Shown: piece by piece, positions 45,752-53,734 of the stretch
Numbering within the stretch: the stretch's first letter is position 1
Layout of the letters: each line of letters starts with the position of its first letter
NCBI GenBank assembly: GCA_051654865.1
Contig: JBOFYV010000124.1
Location: 1-64,000 of the forward strand
Length of the DNA: 64,000 bases
Source of the DNA: JBOFOR01 sp051654865
Lineage (GTDB): Bacteria > Bacillota > Clostridia > Peptostreptococcales > Peptostreptococcaceae
Direction: 5' to 3'
Program-made: the position numbers and the translations under genes
Notes under the pieces: model-generated
Told to the model about the DNA's origin: nothing
Databases searched by the model: none
Seen by the model: only the letters and a program-made list of their open reading frames with translations

Positions 45752-45783
45752 AATAGCATTGGAAAATCAATGCTATTTTTTTA
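45752..45783 (+). terminator. Hairpin terminator
   Basis: AATAGCATTG (45752-45761) and CAATGCTATT (45768-45777), then a T-run. Confidence 0.88.
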
Positions 45784-45874
45784 TGTATAAAATGAAAATA
45801 AACAATAGTCATAGTGAGAGTATTAAACTAATAAACTATAACAAGGGATTACAGTAATTATTAGGAGGCTAAGT

Positions 45875-46840
45875 ATGATAGAAAAAGAACTATTTCTTCC
45901 TATACTTAGGGATGGTAAGTATGGATTTATAGATAAAAATAAAAATATAGTAGTTAGTCCGAAATATAAATATGTATCAGAAAGGTTTAGAGATGGTTAT
46001 TGTGTAGTTACTAATATAAAGAGAATACAAAAGAGTATCAGGTGGGTATTTGGATATATTAACCCAAAAGGTGAGATACAAATATTTCTTCACCTAGATA
46101 GTGCATCTGAATTCAATGAAGGTTTAGCTAGAATAAAAGTAAATGGGGATTATGGATACATAGATACATCATTAACAGAAGTTATTGCACCTAAGTATGA
46201 TTGTGCATCAAGTTTTTCAAATGGATTGGCCGGAGTTAAAATAAATAAAAGATGGGGGTTTATTGATAGAAGGGGAGAAATATGTATAAATCCGACATTT
46301 ACTTATGTAAATCAATTCAATGAAGATATAGCATTAGTAGAATTAAAGAATAAATATGGATATATAAATAAACTAGGTGAATATATAGTTCAACCGATGT
46401 ATGATATAGCATCTGATTTTTCGGAAGGATTAGCTGCAGTTAGAATAAACGATAAGTGGGGCTACATTAATAAAAAAGGAGATGTTATTATAGATTTTAA
46501 ATATAATAAAGCTAGACCATTTTGCGAAGGTATGGCAGCTATATGTATTGATGACAAGTGGGGATATATTGATAATAAAGGGAATGTGATTATAACGCCT
46601 GTATTTGATTATGCATGCGACTTTAAAGAAGGATTAGCAAGATTTAACATTGGGTCTAATTCTTTAACAAGAGGGATTAGTAGTCCTAAAGGTGGAATGT
46701 GGGGTTTTTTAAATAAGCAAGGAGAAATAGAAATTATACCAAGATTTGATTCAATAAGTGATTTTGAAGATGGGTATGCTCAAGTGATTCAAGGAGATAA
46801 TAATAACTATATAGATAAAAAAGGTAAATTAATTTTATAA
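45875..46840 (+). CDS. WG (KWG) repeat protein
   Basis: Almost the whole 321-residue protein consists of eight to nine WG repeats of about 35 residues. Each has a core such as WGYINKKGDVIIDFKYNKA followed by FCEGMAAICIDDK. Examples of the core are YGFID, FGYIN, YGYID, WGFID, YGYIN, WGYIN, WGYID and WGFLN. These beta-strand repeats make a propeller- or solenoid-like binding surface. There is no signal peptide or anchor, so it is probably cytoplasmic. Partners are unknown. AGGAGGC precedes the ATG. Confidence 0.9.
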   Translation: MIEKELFLPILRDGKYGFIDKNKNIVVSPKYKYVSERFRDGYCVVTNIKRIQKSIRWVFGYINPKGEIQIFLHLDSASEFNEGLARIKVNGDYGYIDTSLTEVIAPKYDCASSFSNGLAGVKINKRWGFIDRRGEICINPTFTYVNQFNEDIALVELKNKYGYINKLGEYIVQPMYDIASDFSEGLAAVRINDKWGYINKKGDVIIDFKYNKARPFCEGMAAICIDDKWGYIDNKGNVIITPVFDYACDFKEGLARFNIGSNSLTRGISSPKGGMWGFLNKQGEIEIIPRFDSISDFEDGYAQVIQGDNNNYIDKKGKLIL

Positions 46841-46889
46841 AATCAAATTGAAAATAATTTGTCGAAGTAGTAATATATATGTTGTATGC

Positions 46890-46913
46890 AAGGGAGATGA
46901 TTCTCCCTTTTAA
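46890..46913 (+). terminator. Hairpin terminator
   Basis: AAGGGAGA (46890-46897) and TCTCCCTT pair across TGAT, followed by a short T-run. It lies between the WG-repeat gene and lrgA. Confidence 0.7.
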
Positions 46914-46947
46914 TTTATAAAAAATGACGGAATTTATAGGAGGCGCA

Positions 46948-47310
46948 ATGAAAATATTAAATCAAATATCTATAATACTAGGTTTATGGGCAGTTGGAGA
47001 ATATATTAGCTCGTTCATAGACAACATAGTGGTTATACCTGGAAGTATAATTGCGATGATATTATTGTTTATACTTTTACAATTAAAGGTAATTAAATTA
47101 GAGAGTATAGAAGAGGTAAGTGACTTTTTCTTAAATAATATGGCAATATTTTTTATTCCAGCAGGGGTGTCATTAATAAACTCGTTAGATATAATAGCTG
47201 ATAATGTATTTGTACTTATAATAAGTGTTGTACTTAGTACTATTATGGTAATGTATGTAACAGGTATCGTAGTTGAAAAACTAATAAAAAATAAAGTTAA
47301 GGAGAATTAG
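46948..47310 (+). CDS. lrgA: LrgA/CidA-family holin-like protein
   Basis: A small hydrophobic protein of 120 residues with four membrane segments. It opens ILNQISIILGLWAVGEYIS and has the family's conserved VPGSIIAMILLFILL and MAIFFIPAGVSLI segments. Cid/Lrg proteins act like phage holins and antiholins in autolysis and overflow metabolism; pyruvate transport has been shown for Bacillus relatives. The ATG at 46924 is upstream of the GGAGG site, so the ATG at 46948 is used. The partner lrgB starts two bases after its stop. No LytSR regulator lies nearby. Confidence 0.88.
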   Translation: MKILNQISIILGLWAVGEYISSFIDNIVVIPGSIIAMILLFILLQLKVIKLESIEEVSDFFLNNMAIFFIPAGVSLINSLDIIADNVFVLIISVVLSTIMVMYVTGIVVEKLIKNKVKEN

Positions 47311-47312
47311 TC

Positions 47313-48002
47313 ATGTATAATGTTATAGAGACACCTATATTTGGAGTGGTTTTAACTGTTATGGCTTTTAACATAGGTGTATATTTACAAAGGAAAACAA
47401 AAAATCCATTATTTAATCCATTGTTGATTAGTATATTAGCAATTATAGTATTTCTAAGTTTCACAAAAATACCTTACGAAAATTATAAAATTGGAGGAGA
47501 TTTTATAAATTATTTATTAGGTCCAATTACAATTGTATTAGCAGTACCTCTATACAAACAAATTGACTTACTAAAAAAATATGTAGTAGAAATATTTATA
47601 GGTATAGGTTTTGGAGTAGTTACATCATTTATATCAATAGTTATTATAGGTTCTATAATGAATGTTAATATAGATATAGTAAATTCACTTATACCAAAAT
47701 CTATAACAACACCAATGGGGATTTCCCTAGCAGGTACAATTAATGGTATAGAGGCTGTAACAGTAGTATCAATTATACTAACTGGAATACTAGGTGCAAT
47801 AGTAGCGCCAACTATTTTTAAAATTGGTAAAATAAAGAATCCAATTGCAAAAGGAATAGCATTAGGAACATCAGCTCATGCCTTAGGAACGTCAAAGGCA
47901 CTAGAACTAGGTGAAGTAGAAGGCGCTATGAGTGGACTATCAATAGGAATATCTGGATTAATTACAGTTATATTAGTTCCTATAATATTAAAATTCATAT
48001 AA
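47313..48002 (+). CDS. lrgB: LrgB-family membrane protein
   Basis: A polytopic membrane protein of 229 residues matching LrgB/CidB: NPLFNPLLISILAII, YLLGPITIVLAVPLYKQ, PKSITTPMGISLAGTINGI and the late ALGTSAHALGTSKALELGEVEGAMSGLSIG. The last block is the most conserved of the family. It works with LrgA encoded just upstream. AAGGAGAA within the intergenic junction is its ribosome site. No clear terminator follows. Confidence 0.92.
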   Translation: MYNVIETPIFGVVLTVMAFNIGVYLQRKTKNPLFNPLLISILAIIVFLSFTKIPYENYKIGGDFINYLLGPITIVLAVPLYKQIDLLKKYVVEIFIGIGFGVVTSFISIVIIGSIMNVNIDIVNSLIPKSITTPMGISLAGTINGIEAVTVVSIILTGILGAIVAPTIFKIGKIKNPIAKGIALGTSAHALGTSKALELGEVEGAMSGLSIGISGLITVILVPIILKFI

Positions 48003-48345
48003 GACAAAATTATGAAGGATAATATCACTAAATTTCATAATATGAAATGAAATGATGTATTTATTGCACAGAATAGGTACTGTACTTTAATAAAGAGATA
48101 CTAATACATTGAAAAATATATATTTATAATATATCTTGAGTATTTATAATGCAAGAAAAATAAGACAATCAATCCTTTTATGAAGGGATATATATAGCAT
48201 TATATATACTTTTAAAAATTAAAATTAAAGTATTTATATTAAATAAAAAATATACTGGACATATGCTCAAAAGATAATATAATATATCATAGATAAAATA
48301 ACTGAGCATAAATTATTGTGCTCTCGATTCTGAAGGGAGAAAACA
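48003..48345 (+). other. Long leader region before yitT-like gene
   Basis: This 343-base gap holds a candidate promoter, TGGACA (48256-48261) and TATAAT (48278-48283) 16 bases apart. It also has an AT-only hairpin (48189-48208) and a hairpin GAGCATAA/TTGTGCTC (48304-48323) just before the ribosome site of the next gene. No ORF with a ribosome site is seen. Confidence 0.5.
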
Positions 48346-49212
48346 ATGAGTAAAGTGAATACCGCCCTAGAAGACAATGTATTTTTTAGATATAGTGTCA
48401 TAATTACAGGAATGTTAATAGCATGTATAGGGATTAACGGTTTTTTAAGACCTGCACATTTGTTAAGTGGAGGCGTTACTGGAGTATCAGCAGCAATAAA
48501 TTATTTAACACAAATGAATATAGGTTTGTTAACATTTTTAATAAACATACCGATATTTATTTTAGGATTTATTTATCTTGAAAGAAAGTTTTGTGTATAT
48601 AGTTTAATAAATATGGTGTTATTTTCTTTATTACTTGGGATTACGCAGGATATAGGACAATATGTACCTATTAATGATATATTACTTCAAAGTGTATATG
48701 GTGGGTTGTTATCTGGAATAGGAACTGGGCTTGTTTTTAGAACAAAGTCTTCTCAAGGTGGAACTGATATAATAGCAGCAATACTAAAGTTTAAGAAAAA
48801 TATTCCTATGAAAGATACAACATTATCGATAAATATATTAATAGTAGCAGTTGGTGGAGCTATATTTGGAATGAATTTGGCATTGTACACTTTAATAAGT
48901 ATGTTCTTAAGTGCATCTGCTATGACTTTTGTAAAGGATGCAATGAATTATCAAAAATCAGTTATGGTAATATCTAAAGAGAGTGATTTAATAGCAAATG
49001 ATATTATGGAAGAACTTCATAGAGGTGTTACTTTTTTAGATGCAGAAGGGGCTTACACTCATGAAAGAAAAAAGCTTATTTATTGTATAGTATCATCTAA
49101 CGAAATACCAAAAATTAAAGAAATAGCATTAAAATATGATAAAAGATCTTTCATTTCGGTAAATGATGTTACAGAAGTAAAAGGTAGAGGATTTAAAGAA
49201 AAGTATTTATAA
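48346..49212 (+). CDS. YitT-family membrane protein
   Basis: The N-terminal 200 residues contain five to six membrane helices with the DUF161 features LRPAHLLSGGVTGVSAAINYL and FRTKSSQGGTDIIAAIL. The C-terminal 80 residues form the soluble DUF2179 domain (HRGVTFLDAEGAYTHERKKLIYCIVSSNEIPKIKEI, then DKRSFISVNDVTEVKGRGF). That is the standard YitT architecture, common in Firmicutes; the transported substrate or role is not established. GAAGGGAGA precedes the ATG. Confidence 0.9.
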   Translation: MSKVNTALEDNVFFRYSVIITGMLIACIGINGFLRPAHLLSGGVTGVSAAINYLTQMNIGLLTFLINIPIFILGFIYLERKFCVYSLINMVLFSLLLGITQDIGQYVPINDILLQSVYGGLLSGIGTGLVFRTKSSQGGTDIIAAILKFKKNIPMKDTTLSINILIVAVGGAIFGMNLALYTLISMFLSASAMTFVKDAMNYQKSVMVISKESDLIANDIMEELHRGVTFLDAEGAYTHERKKLIYCIVSSNEIPKIKEIALKYDKRSFISVNDVTEVKGRGFKEKYL

Positions 49213-49263
49213 TAAATTCGTAAAAGATGTATAAAATATTTCAAAAATTAGCAAAATAATAAA

Positions 49264-49283
49264 GAGAGGGTAGTTACCCTCTC
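49264..49283 (+). repeat. Hairpin without T-run
   Basis: GAGAGGGTA and TACCCTCTC form a perfect 9-bp stem with a two-base loop 50 bases after the yitT-like stop. No T-run follows, so it may be the 5' hairpin of the downstream structured RNA rather than a terminator. Confidence 0.6.
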
Positions 49284-49299
49284 AATACTCTAGAGAAAA

Positions 49300-49453
49300 T
49301 ACAAGACTATCGGGCGCCTTTATACATAGGGGTATAAGGGAAACGTGAAAGATTTTTGATGCACTGGACGGGTAGCTTAAGCTATTATAATTAAATCGGG
49401 TAATGTTGATTAAGAAATAGGGTGTTCTACTTGTGTAGTATGCTCTATTTTTT
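49300..49453 (+). ncRNA. Unassigned structured RNA ending in a terminator
   Basis: This G-rich island in AT-rich DNA contains no ORF. It holds a stem with one bulge (CCTTTATAC with GTATAAGG, 49317-49340), conserved-looking single strands (GGGAAACGTGAAAG, GCACTGGACGGG), a TAGCTTAAGCTA palindrome and a second CGGGT. A long terminator follows (49415-49430 with 49435-49450, then Ts). The MORN-repeat gene begins 94 bases later. It could be a riboswitch leader or a free small RNA. The 5' half recalls cobalamin riboswitches, but the 3' half does not fit. Confidence 0.45.
49415..49453 (+). terminator. Terminator of the structured RNA
   Basis: A 16-base arm (49415-49430) pairs with 49435-49450 through several G-U pairs and one mismatch, then a T-run. 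Confidence 0.75.
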
Positions 49454-49547
49454 ATATATATTTCTTTATTATATAGAAAAGAGTATATATTTTAAGATAT
49501 AATAAATTTAAATAAGATTGAATTAATTCTGATAGGAGAGGTAGTGT

Positions 49548-50336
49548 ATGGATTTACCTAAAGAATACATTGAAATATATAGAGAATTTTTAAGAGTTAT
49601 TAATGAAATAGAAAAAGAAACAAAATCAATAAAATTAAAGAGCAAGATAGGCTTAAGAAAAATAAAAGAAGCTACAAAAGAAGAAATTGAAAATATTGAG
49701 AAGAATGAATGGAATAATAGTGAAGAAAAAAAATCTACTACTAAAGTATATAACTTTTCAAATGGAGATATATATATTGGAAAGATAGTTGATGGAAAGA
49801 TGAATGGGAAAGGACAGTATAAATTTTTAGAAGGAATTGAGTATACAGGGGAATTTAAAGATGATATGAAATCAGGGATTGGTACATGCTTATTCTTAAA
49901 TGGAAATATTTATATTGGACATTTTGATGAAGATCTAATGGATGGGATTGGAAAAATGCAATATAATAGCAGTGATGAATATATAGGAAACTGGAGCAAA
50001 GGAAAAAAAGAAGGCATGGGAATATATAAATGGAATGATGGCAGCTTATATATTGGTGATTTCAAAAACAATAAAATGGAAGGGCAAGGAATATGCTACA
50101 ATAGCCAAGGTAATCTAATATATGAGGGTGAATGGAAAAATAATTTAGCACATGGGAAAGGCACATATATTTGGGAAGAAGGTAAACAATATACAGGAGA
50201 GTTTATGCAAGGTAAAAAACATGGAGAGGGAACTTTTTATATAAATAATGAATTAGTATATGAGGGTACGTGGAAGTTTGATAAACCCTCTATATTTGAC
50301 AAAAGTTTAGATGAGATATTTTCAATTAAACTTTAA
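49548..50336 (+). CDS. MORN-repeat protein
   Basis: The first 60 residues are helical and charged. From about residue 68 to 250 there are eight MORN repeats (YIGKIVDGKMNGKGQYKF, YTGEFKDDMKSGIGTCLF, YIGNWSKGKKEGMGIYKW and so on). MORN repeats form beta-hairpin solenoids that bind lipids or proteins at membranes. There is no membrane segment. It is likely a cytoplasmic scaffold; partner unknown. TAGGAGAGG precedes the ATG, and a candidate structured RNA lies upstream. Confidence 0.9.
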   Translation: MDLPKEYIEIYREFLRVINEIEKETKSIKLKSKIGLRKIKEATKEEIENIEKNEWNNSEEKKSTTKVYNFSNGDIYIGKIVDGKMNGKGQYKFLEGIEYTGEFKDDMKSGIGTCLFLNGNIYIGHFDEDLMDGIGKMQYNSSDEYIGNWSKGKKEGMGIYKWNDGSLYIGDFKNNKMEGQGICYNSQGNLIYEGEWKNNLAHGKGTYIWEEGKQYTGEFMQGKKHGEGTFYINNELVYEGTWKFDKPSIFDKSLDEIFSIKL

Positions 50337-50345
50337 AAATTGGTT

Positions 50346-50385
50346 AAAATACCTTTGATTTTGAAAAAATCAAAGGTATTTTTTT
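50346..50385 (+). terminator. 17-bp perfect hairpin terminator
   Basis: Bases 50346-50362 and 50366-50382 are exact complements, followed by Ts. Confidence 0.92.
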
Positions 50386-50471
50386 GTTATTTGAATAATA
50401 ATTAAATTATAGGTATGGAATTTATATATATGTATATTATTATAAAAAGATAAAATATGGAGAGTGATATC

Positions 50472-51473
50472 TTGAAAAAGTTAGTTACCTTACTTTTAGT
50501 TATAATTTTAATATGGTACTGTGTTCCTAAATTCCATAATATATTGGACAGAAATATTGAATATAGAGATACTAATGTTTCGAATGAAATACAAAACACA
50601 GAAGCCATCTCAAAAGAAGCAAAAAAAAGCTATTCTATAGACTATTTTAAGCAAATAAAATTGGGAGACACTAAAGAAGATTTAATTTCACAACTTGGTA
50701 AACCAAATAGAATAGATGAAAGTGAGTACAGTTTTAAATGGTATGTATATAATCAATATAAAAATAAATTTGCTATGGTAGGGGTAGAAAATAATACAGT
50801 AGTAGCATTATATTGTAACTCAATAAATTCAGATGAGATGCAAAATATAAAAATTGGAGATAATAGAGAAGAAATAAGAAAAGTATATCAGCCTCTTGAA
50901 TATAAAAAGAAAGGGAACACTAGATATATAATAACATCTAATGATCAATATGATATATTTCATATAGAAAATAAATATATAACTGTATTTTATGATATTT
51001 ATAATGAAAATCAAGTATGCTCATATCAAATAATAAGAGATGATGCAGAAAACTCATTAGACAGTATGTATCCAAATGAGAGTGAAGAACTTAAAAAGAG
51101 TTATGAGTTACAAACTATAGACTTAACAAATAGTGTTAGAGAAAAAAGAGGTTTAAATAAGCTAGTATATAGTGAAATGGCCACTAAAAGTTCTAGAAAG
51201 CATAGCTTAGATATGATTAATGAAAATTATTTTGATCATATGAATAAAAAACAACAAACACCTTTTGATAGAATGAAAAATGAAGGAATAGTATATAGAG
51301 GTGCTGGAGAAAATATAGCGGCGGGTCAAGCAAGTGCTATATATGCACATGAAGCTTGGATGAACTCAGAAGGACATAGAAAAAATATTTTAGGGAATTA
51401 TAAATACATAGGTGTAGGAGTTGAGTTTGGAGGTCATTATACAATTTACTATACTCAAAATTTCTACATATAA
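50472..51473 (+). CDS. CAP-domain (SCP/YkwD-like) envelope protein
   Basis: A signal anchor (MKKLVTLLLVIILIWYCVP) is followed by a CAP-associated N-terminal domain of two similar halves (IKLGDTKEDLISQLGKPNRI and IKIGDNREEIRKVYQPLEY). A C-terminal CAP/SCP domain completes it, with HSLDMINENYFDHMN, AGENIAAG and HEAWMNSEGHRKNILGNYKYIGVG. The histidines and glutamate form the usual CAP cavity. Such proteins are exported and may act in the wall or spore coat. The ATG at 50457 precedes the GGAGAG site; the TTG at 50472 is chosen (333 residues). A polysaccharide deacetylase gene follows 37 bases later. Confidence 0.88.
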   Translation: MKKLVTLLLVIILIWYCVPKFHNILDRNIEYRDTNVSNEIQNTEAISKEAKKSYSIDYFKQIKLGDTKEDLISQLGKPNRIDESEYSFKWYVYNQYKNKFAMVGVENNTVVALYCNSINSDEMQNIKIGDNREEIRKVYQPLEYKKKGNTRYIITSNDQYDIFHIENKYITVFYDIYNENQVCSYQIIRDDAENSLDSMYPNESEELKKSYELQTIDLTNSVREKRGLNKLVYSEMATKSSRKHSLDMINENYFDHMNKKQQTPFDRMKNEGIVYRGAGENIAAGQASAIYAHEAWMNSEGHRKNILGNYKYIGVGVEFGGHYTIYYTQNFYI

Positions 51474-51510
51474 AGTTGTATAAAGTAGACATTGAAAGGA
51501 AGTCATAATA

Positions 51511-52203
51511 ATGAGATACAATAAAAAGTTATTCTTTAAAATTTTTTTTAGTTTAATACTTGTATTTACTTTTTCTATGTGTATATATGGACTAAATAAA
51601 GATGAAGTATTTATTCATTATGGATCTAGAGAAAAAAAGCTTATAGCTTTAACATTTGACGATGGACCTCATCCTAAAGAAACAAATCAGGTTTTAGATG
51701 TACTTAAAAAATATAATGCAAAAGCTACATTTTTTATAGCCGGAAAACATGCTAATTGGTACTCAGAACCATTAATTAGAGCCAATAAAGAAGGTCATGA
51801 GATAGGAAACCATACATTTAGCCATCCAGATATAAGTAACTTAAGTAATAGTCAAATAGAAGCTGAAATATTAAAATGTGAAGAAATACTTATAAAATTA
51901 ACAGGCAAAAAACCTACATTATTTAGACCACCTTATGGAAGTTATAGAAAGGAAGAATTAGCAAAATTAGCTCAAAAATATGATTATAAAATAGTACTAT
52001 GGAGTAGTATTGATGCGAGAGATTGGCAAAACCCTCAAGCATCAAAAATTGCAGATGCAATTATGAACAAGGTTAAAAATGGAGATATAATATTACTTCA
52101 TGATTATGCTACAGATAATACTGTTGAAGCTTTAGAAATACTTATACCAAAACTTATGCAACAAGGATATAAATTTGTAACTGTTTCTGAATTAATTAAC
52201 TAA
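51511..52203 (+). CDS. Polysaccharide (peptidoglycan GlcNAc) deacetylase
   Basis: A signal anchor (about 10-28) precedes a NodB homology domain. It contains LTFDDGPHP (catalytic base and metal Asp), IGNHTFSHPDIS (metal His pair), RPPYGSYRKEE and the late DIILLHDY. All five NodB motifs are intact, unlike the PdaA variant encoded at 26635. It should remove acetyl groups from extracellular GlcNAc polymers, commonly peptidoglycan, giving lysozyme tolerance. It probably shares a transcript with the CAP gene. Confidence 0.88.
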   Translation: MRYNKKLFFKIFFSLILVFTFSMCIYGLNKDEVFIHYGSREKKLIALTFDDGPHPKETNQVLDVLKKYNAKATFFIAGKHANWYSEPLIRANKEGHEIGNHTFSHPDISNLSNSQIEAEILKCEEILIKLTGKKPTLFRPPYGSYRKEELAKLAQKYDYKIVLWSSIDARDWQNPQASKIADAIMNKVKNGDIILLHDYATDNTVEALEILIPKLMQQGYKFVTVSELIN

Positions 52204-52212
52204 ATATGTTTT

Positions 52213-52256
52213 AAAAAGTATCTTCGAATCATAATATAATTTGAAGATACTTTTTT
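52213..52256 (+). terminator. Hairpin terminator
   Basis: AAAAAGTATCTTC (52213-52225) and GAAGATACTTTTT (52243-52255) pair exactly. Confidence 0.85.
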
Positions 52257-52442
52257 ATTTTAAATAAAGAGTTTAAAAAGTATGTATATTCTAGTGGGGG
52301 GAGGAATGTATTCTGGAGAAAATATTTAAACAAACTTAACAATTCTTTAAAGAAAATACATAAATAAAAATTAAAAAATGTAATACATTTTTGGAAGAAT
52401 TTAATATATTATATTAAGACTATCTTGAAAAGGATTGATTAA

Positions 52443-52766
52443 ATGTATAACAAAATATATGAAAAGAAAGAATTTATGATATTCCAAGTTAAAGAAGGTT
52501 ATGTAGTTTATAATACCAGAAAGAGTTTTCAAGAAGGTCATACACATTTAAAGCATTTTGAAGCTGCGAAAACAGCCATAGATTTAGTATTAAACAAAAA
52601 AATTCCTAGAAGCACTCATGGCTATTATTTAACTAGTCTAATAAGACTAAGTGAAGATGACTGGTATATAAATAAAATATATGAGTTGTTAGAGACAAGA
52701 GAGCAAAAAGGAAAAAAAGGAAAGTACTATAACTCGCGTTATAAGATATCTAAAAGGAGCATATAG
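52443..52766 (+). CDS. Small conserved protein, unknown function
   Basis: I do not recognise this 107-residue basic, soluble protein. It reads FMIFQVKEGYVVYNTRKSFQEGHTHLK, then an amphipathic helix, and ends in a lysine-rich stretch. Ribosome site AAAGGATTG is modest. A hairpin terminator follows immediately, shared with a small convergent gene. Confidence 0.65.
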   Translation: MYNKIYEKKEFMIFQVKEGYVVYNTRKSFQEGHTHLKHFEAAKTAIDLVLNKKIPRSTHGYYLTSLIRLSEDDWYINKIYELLETREQKGKKGKYYNSRYKISKRSI

Positions 52767-52780
52767 CTCCTTTTTTTTAA
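52752..52780. terminator. Bidirectional hairpin terminator
   Basis: AAAAGGAGC and GCTCCTTTT pair across ATATA, with a T-run of eight on the plus side. Confidence 0.85.
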
Positions 52781-52960
52781 TTACCTTTGACAAATATTTG
52801 ATTTATTAAAAAAATCAAAGTTAAGATAGTTACTTTTGGATACTAAATAGCTAGAAATACCATTTTTATCATATTCCCTCAATTTATTTATAGCATCTTG
52901 CTTTGACATAGGAGGAGATATTGATTTAGTATCAGACCTAATAATTACATATTTATTCAC
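52781..52960 (-). CDS. 59-residue protein, previously easy to miss
   Basis: A GTG start (52960) follows a strong TTTGGAGG ribosome site at 7-base spacing. The frame runs 59 codons to a TAA that abuts a bidirectional terminator. The product begins MNKYVIIRSDTKSISPPMSK and continues with QDAINKLREYDKNGIS, a helix followed by short strands. It has no membrane segment. Function unknown. Evidence for it being real is the ribosome site, the tight terminator and a typical amino-acid composition; it is below common length cut-offs. Confidence 0.7.
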   Translation of the reverse strand: MNKYVIIRSDTKSISPPMSKQDAINKLREYDKNGISSYLVSKSNYLNFDFFNKSNICQR

Positions 52961-53063
52961 AAAAAAACCTCCAAATAATAAAAATATATTTATAATAGTT
53001 TTTGTACAAATAGTATAAATATACTAATAATCAAAACCCTATATATGACCTAAAATGACTAGG

Positions 53064-53093
53064 TTGACATATATTTCTACAAAAACATATAAT
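53064..53093 (+). promoter_or_regulatory. Sigma-A promoter of the pab-fol operon
   Basis: TTGACA (53064-53069) and TATAAT (53088-53093), 18 bases apart, both perfect. The leader before pabA is about 50 bases, with no riboswitch visible in it. Confidence 0.7.
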
Positions 53094-53149
53094 ATTATTG
53101 ATGTAACGTTTTAGTAATGCATTATAAAACATTCTGAGGGGGAATAGAT

Positions 53150-53734
53150 ATGATTCTTATGATAGACAATTATGATTCATTTGTTTATAATTTAGTCCAA
53201 TATATTGGAGAGCTAGGTGAAGAAATAGTTGTAAAGAGAAATGATGAAATTACAGTTAAAGAAATTGAAAAGTTAAATCCAGAAATAATAGTATTATCAC
53301 CAGGACCGTGTTCGCCGGTTGAAGCTGGAGTATGTATAGAGGTAGTTAATTATTTTAAAGGTAAAAAGCCTATATTAGGAATCTGCCTAGGCCACCAGAC
53401 TATAGGACATGTATTTGGAGGAAATGTAATAAAAGCAATCAGACCGGTACATGGAAAGGTAAATAGTATTAAACATACAAATATAGGTGTATTCAAAAAA
53501 TTAAATAATCCATTAAATGTAACTAGATATCATTCTTTAGTAATAGATAACAATAACCTACCTGATGACTTAGAGATAACGGCTATAACAGATGAGAATG
53601 AAATAATGGGTATAAGACATAAAAAATACCATATAGAAGGGGTTCAATTTCATCCAGAGGCCATATTATCAGAACAAGGACATGAAATACTAAGGAATTT
53701 CATAAATGAAGCTAGGCAAGGGGGACGTAAATAA
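53150..53734 (+). CDS. pabA: Aminodeoxychorismate synthase glutamine amidotransferase
   Basis: A class I glutamine amidotransferase of 194 residues. It has nucleophile Cys79 in GICLGHQTIG and the His168/Glu170 pair in VQFHPEA, plus the oxyanion block SPGPCSP. It strips ammonia from glutamine for the partner chorismate enzyme. TrpG and PabA cannot be told apart by this subunit alone; the neighbour and the folate operon decide for PabA. It overlaps the start of pabB by one base. First gene of the operon; GAGGGGG site. Confidence 0.92.
   Translation: MILMIDNYDSFVYNLVQYIGELGEEIVVKRNDEITVKEIEKLNPEIIVLSPGPCSPVEAGVCIEVVNYFKGKKPILGICLGHQTIGHVFGGNVIKAIRPVHGKVNSIKHTNIGVFKKLNNPLNVTRYHSLVIDNNNLPDDLEITAITDENEIMGIRHKKYHIEGVQFHPEAILSEQGHEILRNFINEARQGGRK

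Noticed and set aside
39665..46840. Phage-defence island
   Set aside because: A PP2C and repeat proteins can occur in defence systems, but there is no nuclease, NTPase effector, kinase or mobile-element border.
49300..49410. Cobalamin riboswitch
   Set aside because: The 5' half (GGCGCC, AGGGGTATAAGGGAA, GTGAAA) resembles it, but the required CCCGCxACTG core and B12-box order are missing, and the downstream gene is not B12-related.
49300..49453. c-di-GMP riboswitch
   Set aside because: Neither the GGACGCAAAGCC core of class I nor the paired elements of class II are present.
52300..52345. Short ORF after the strong GGGGGGAGG site
   Set aside because: Only six to eight codons in any frame before a stop; at most a leader peptide, with no attenuator seen.
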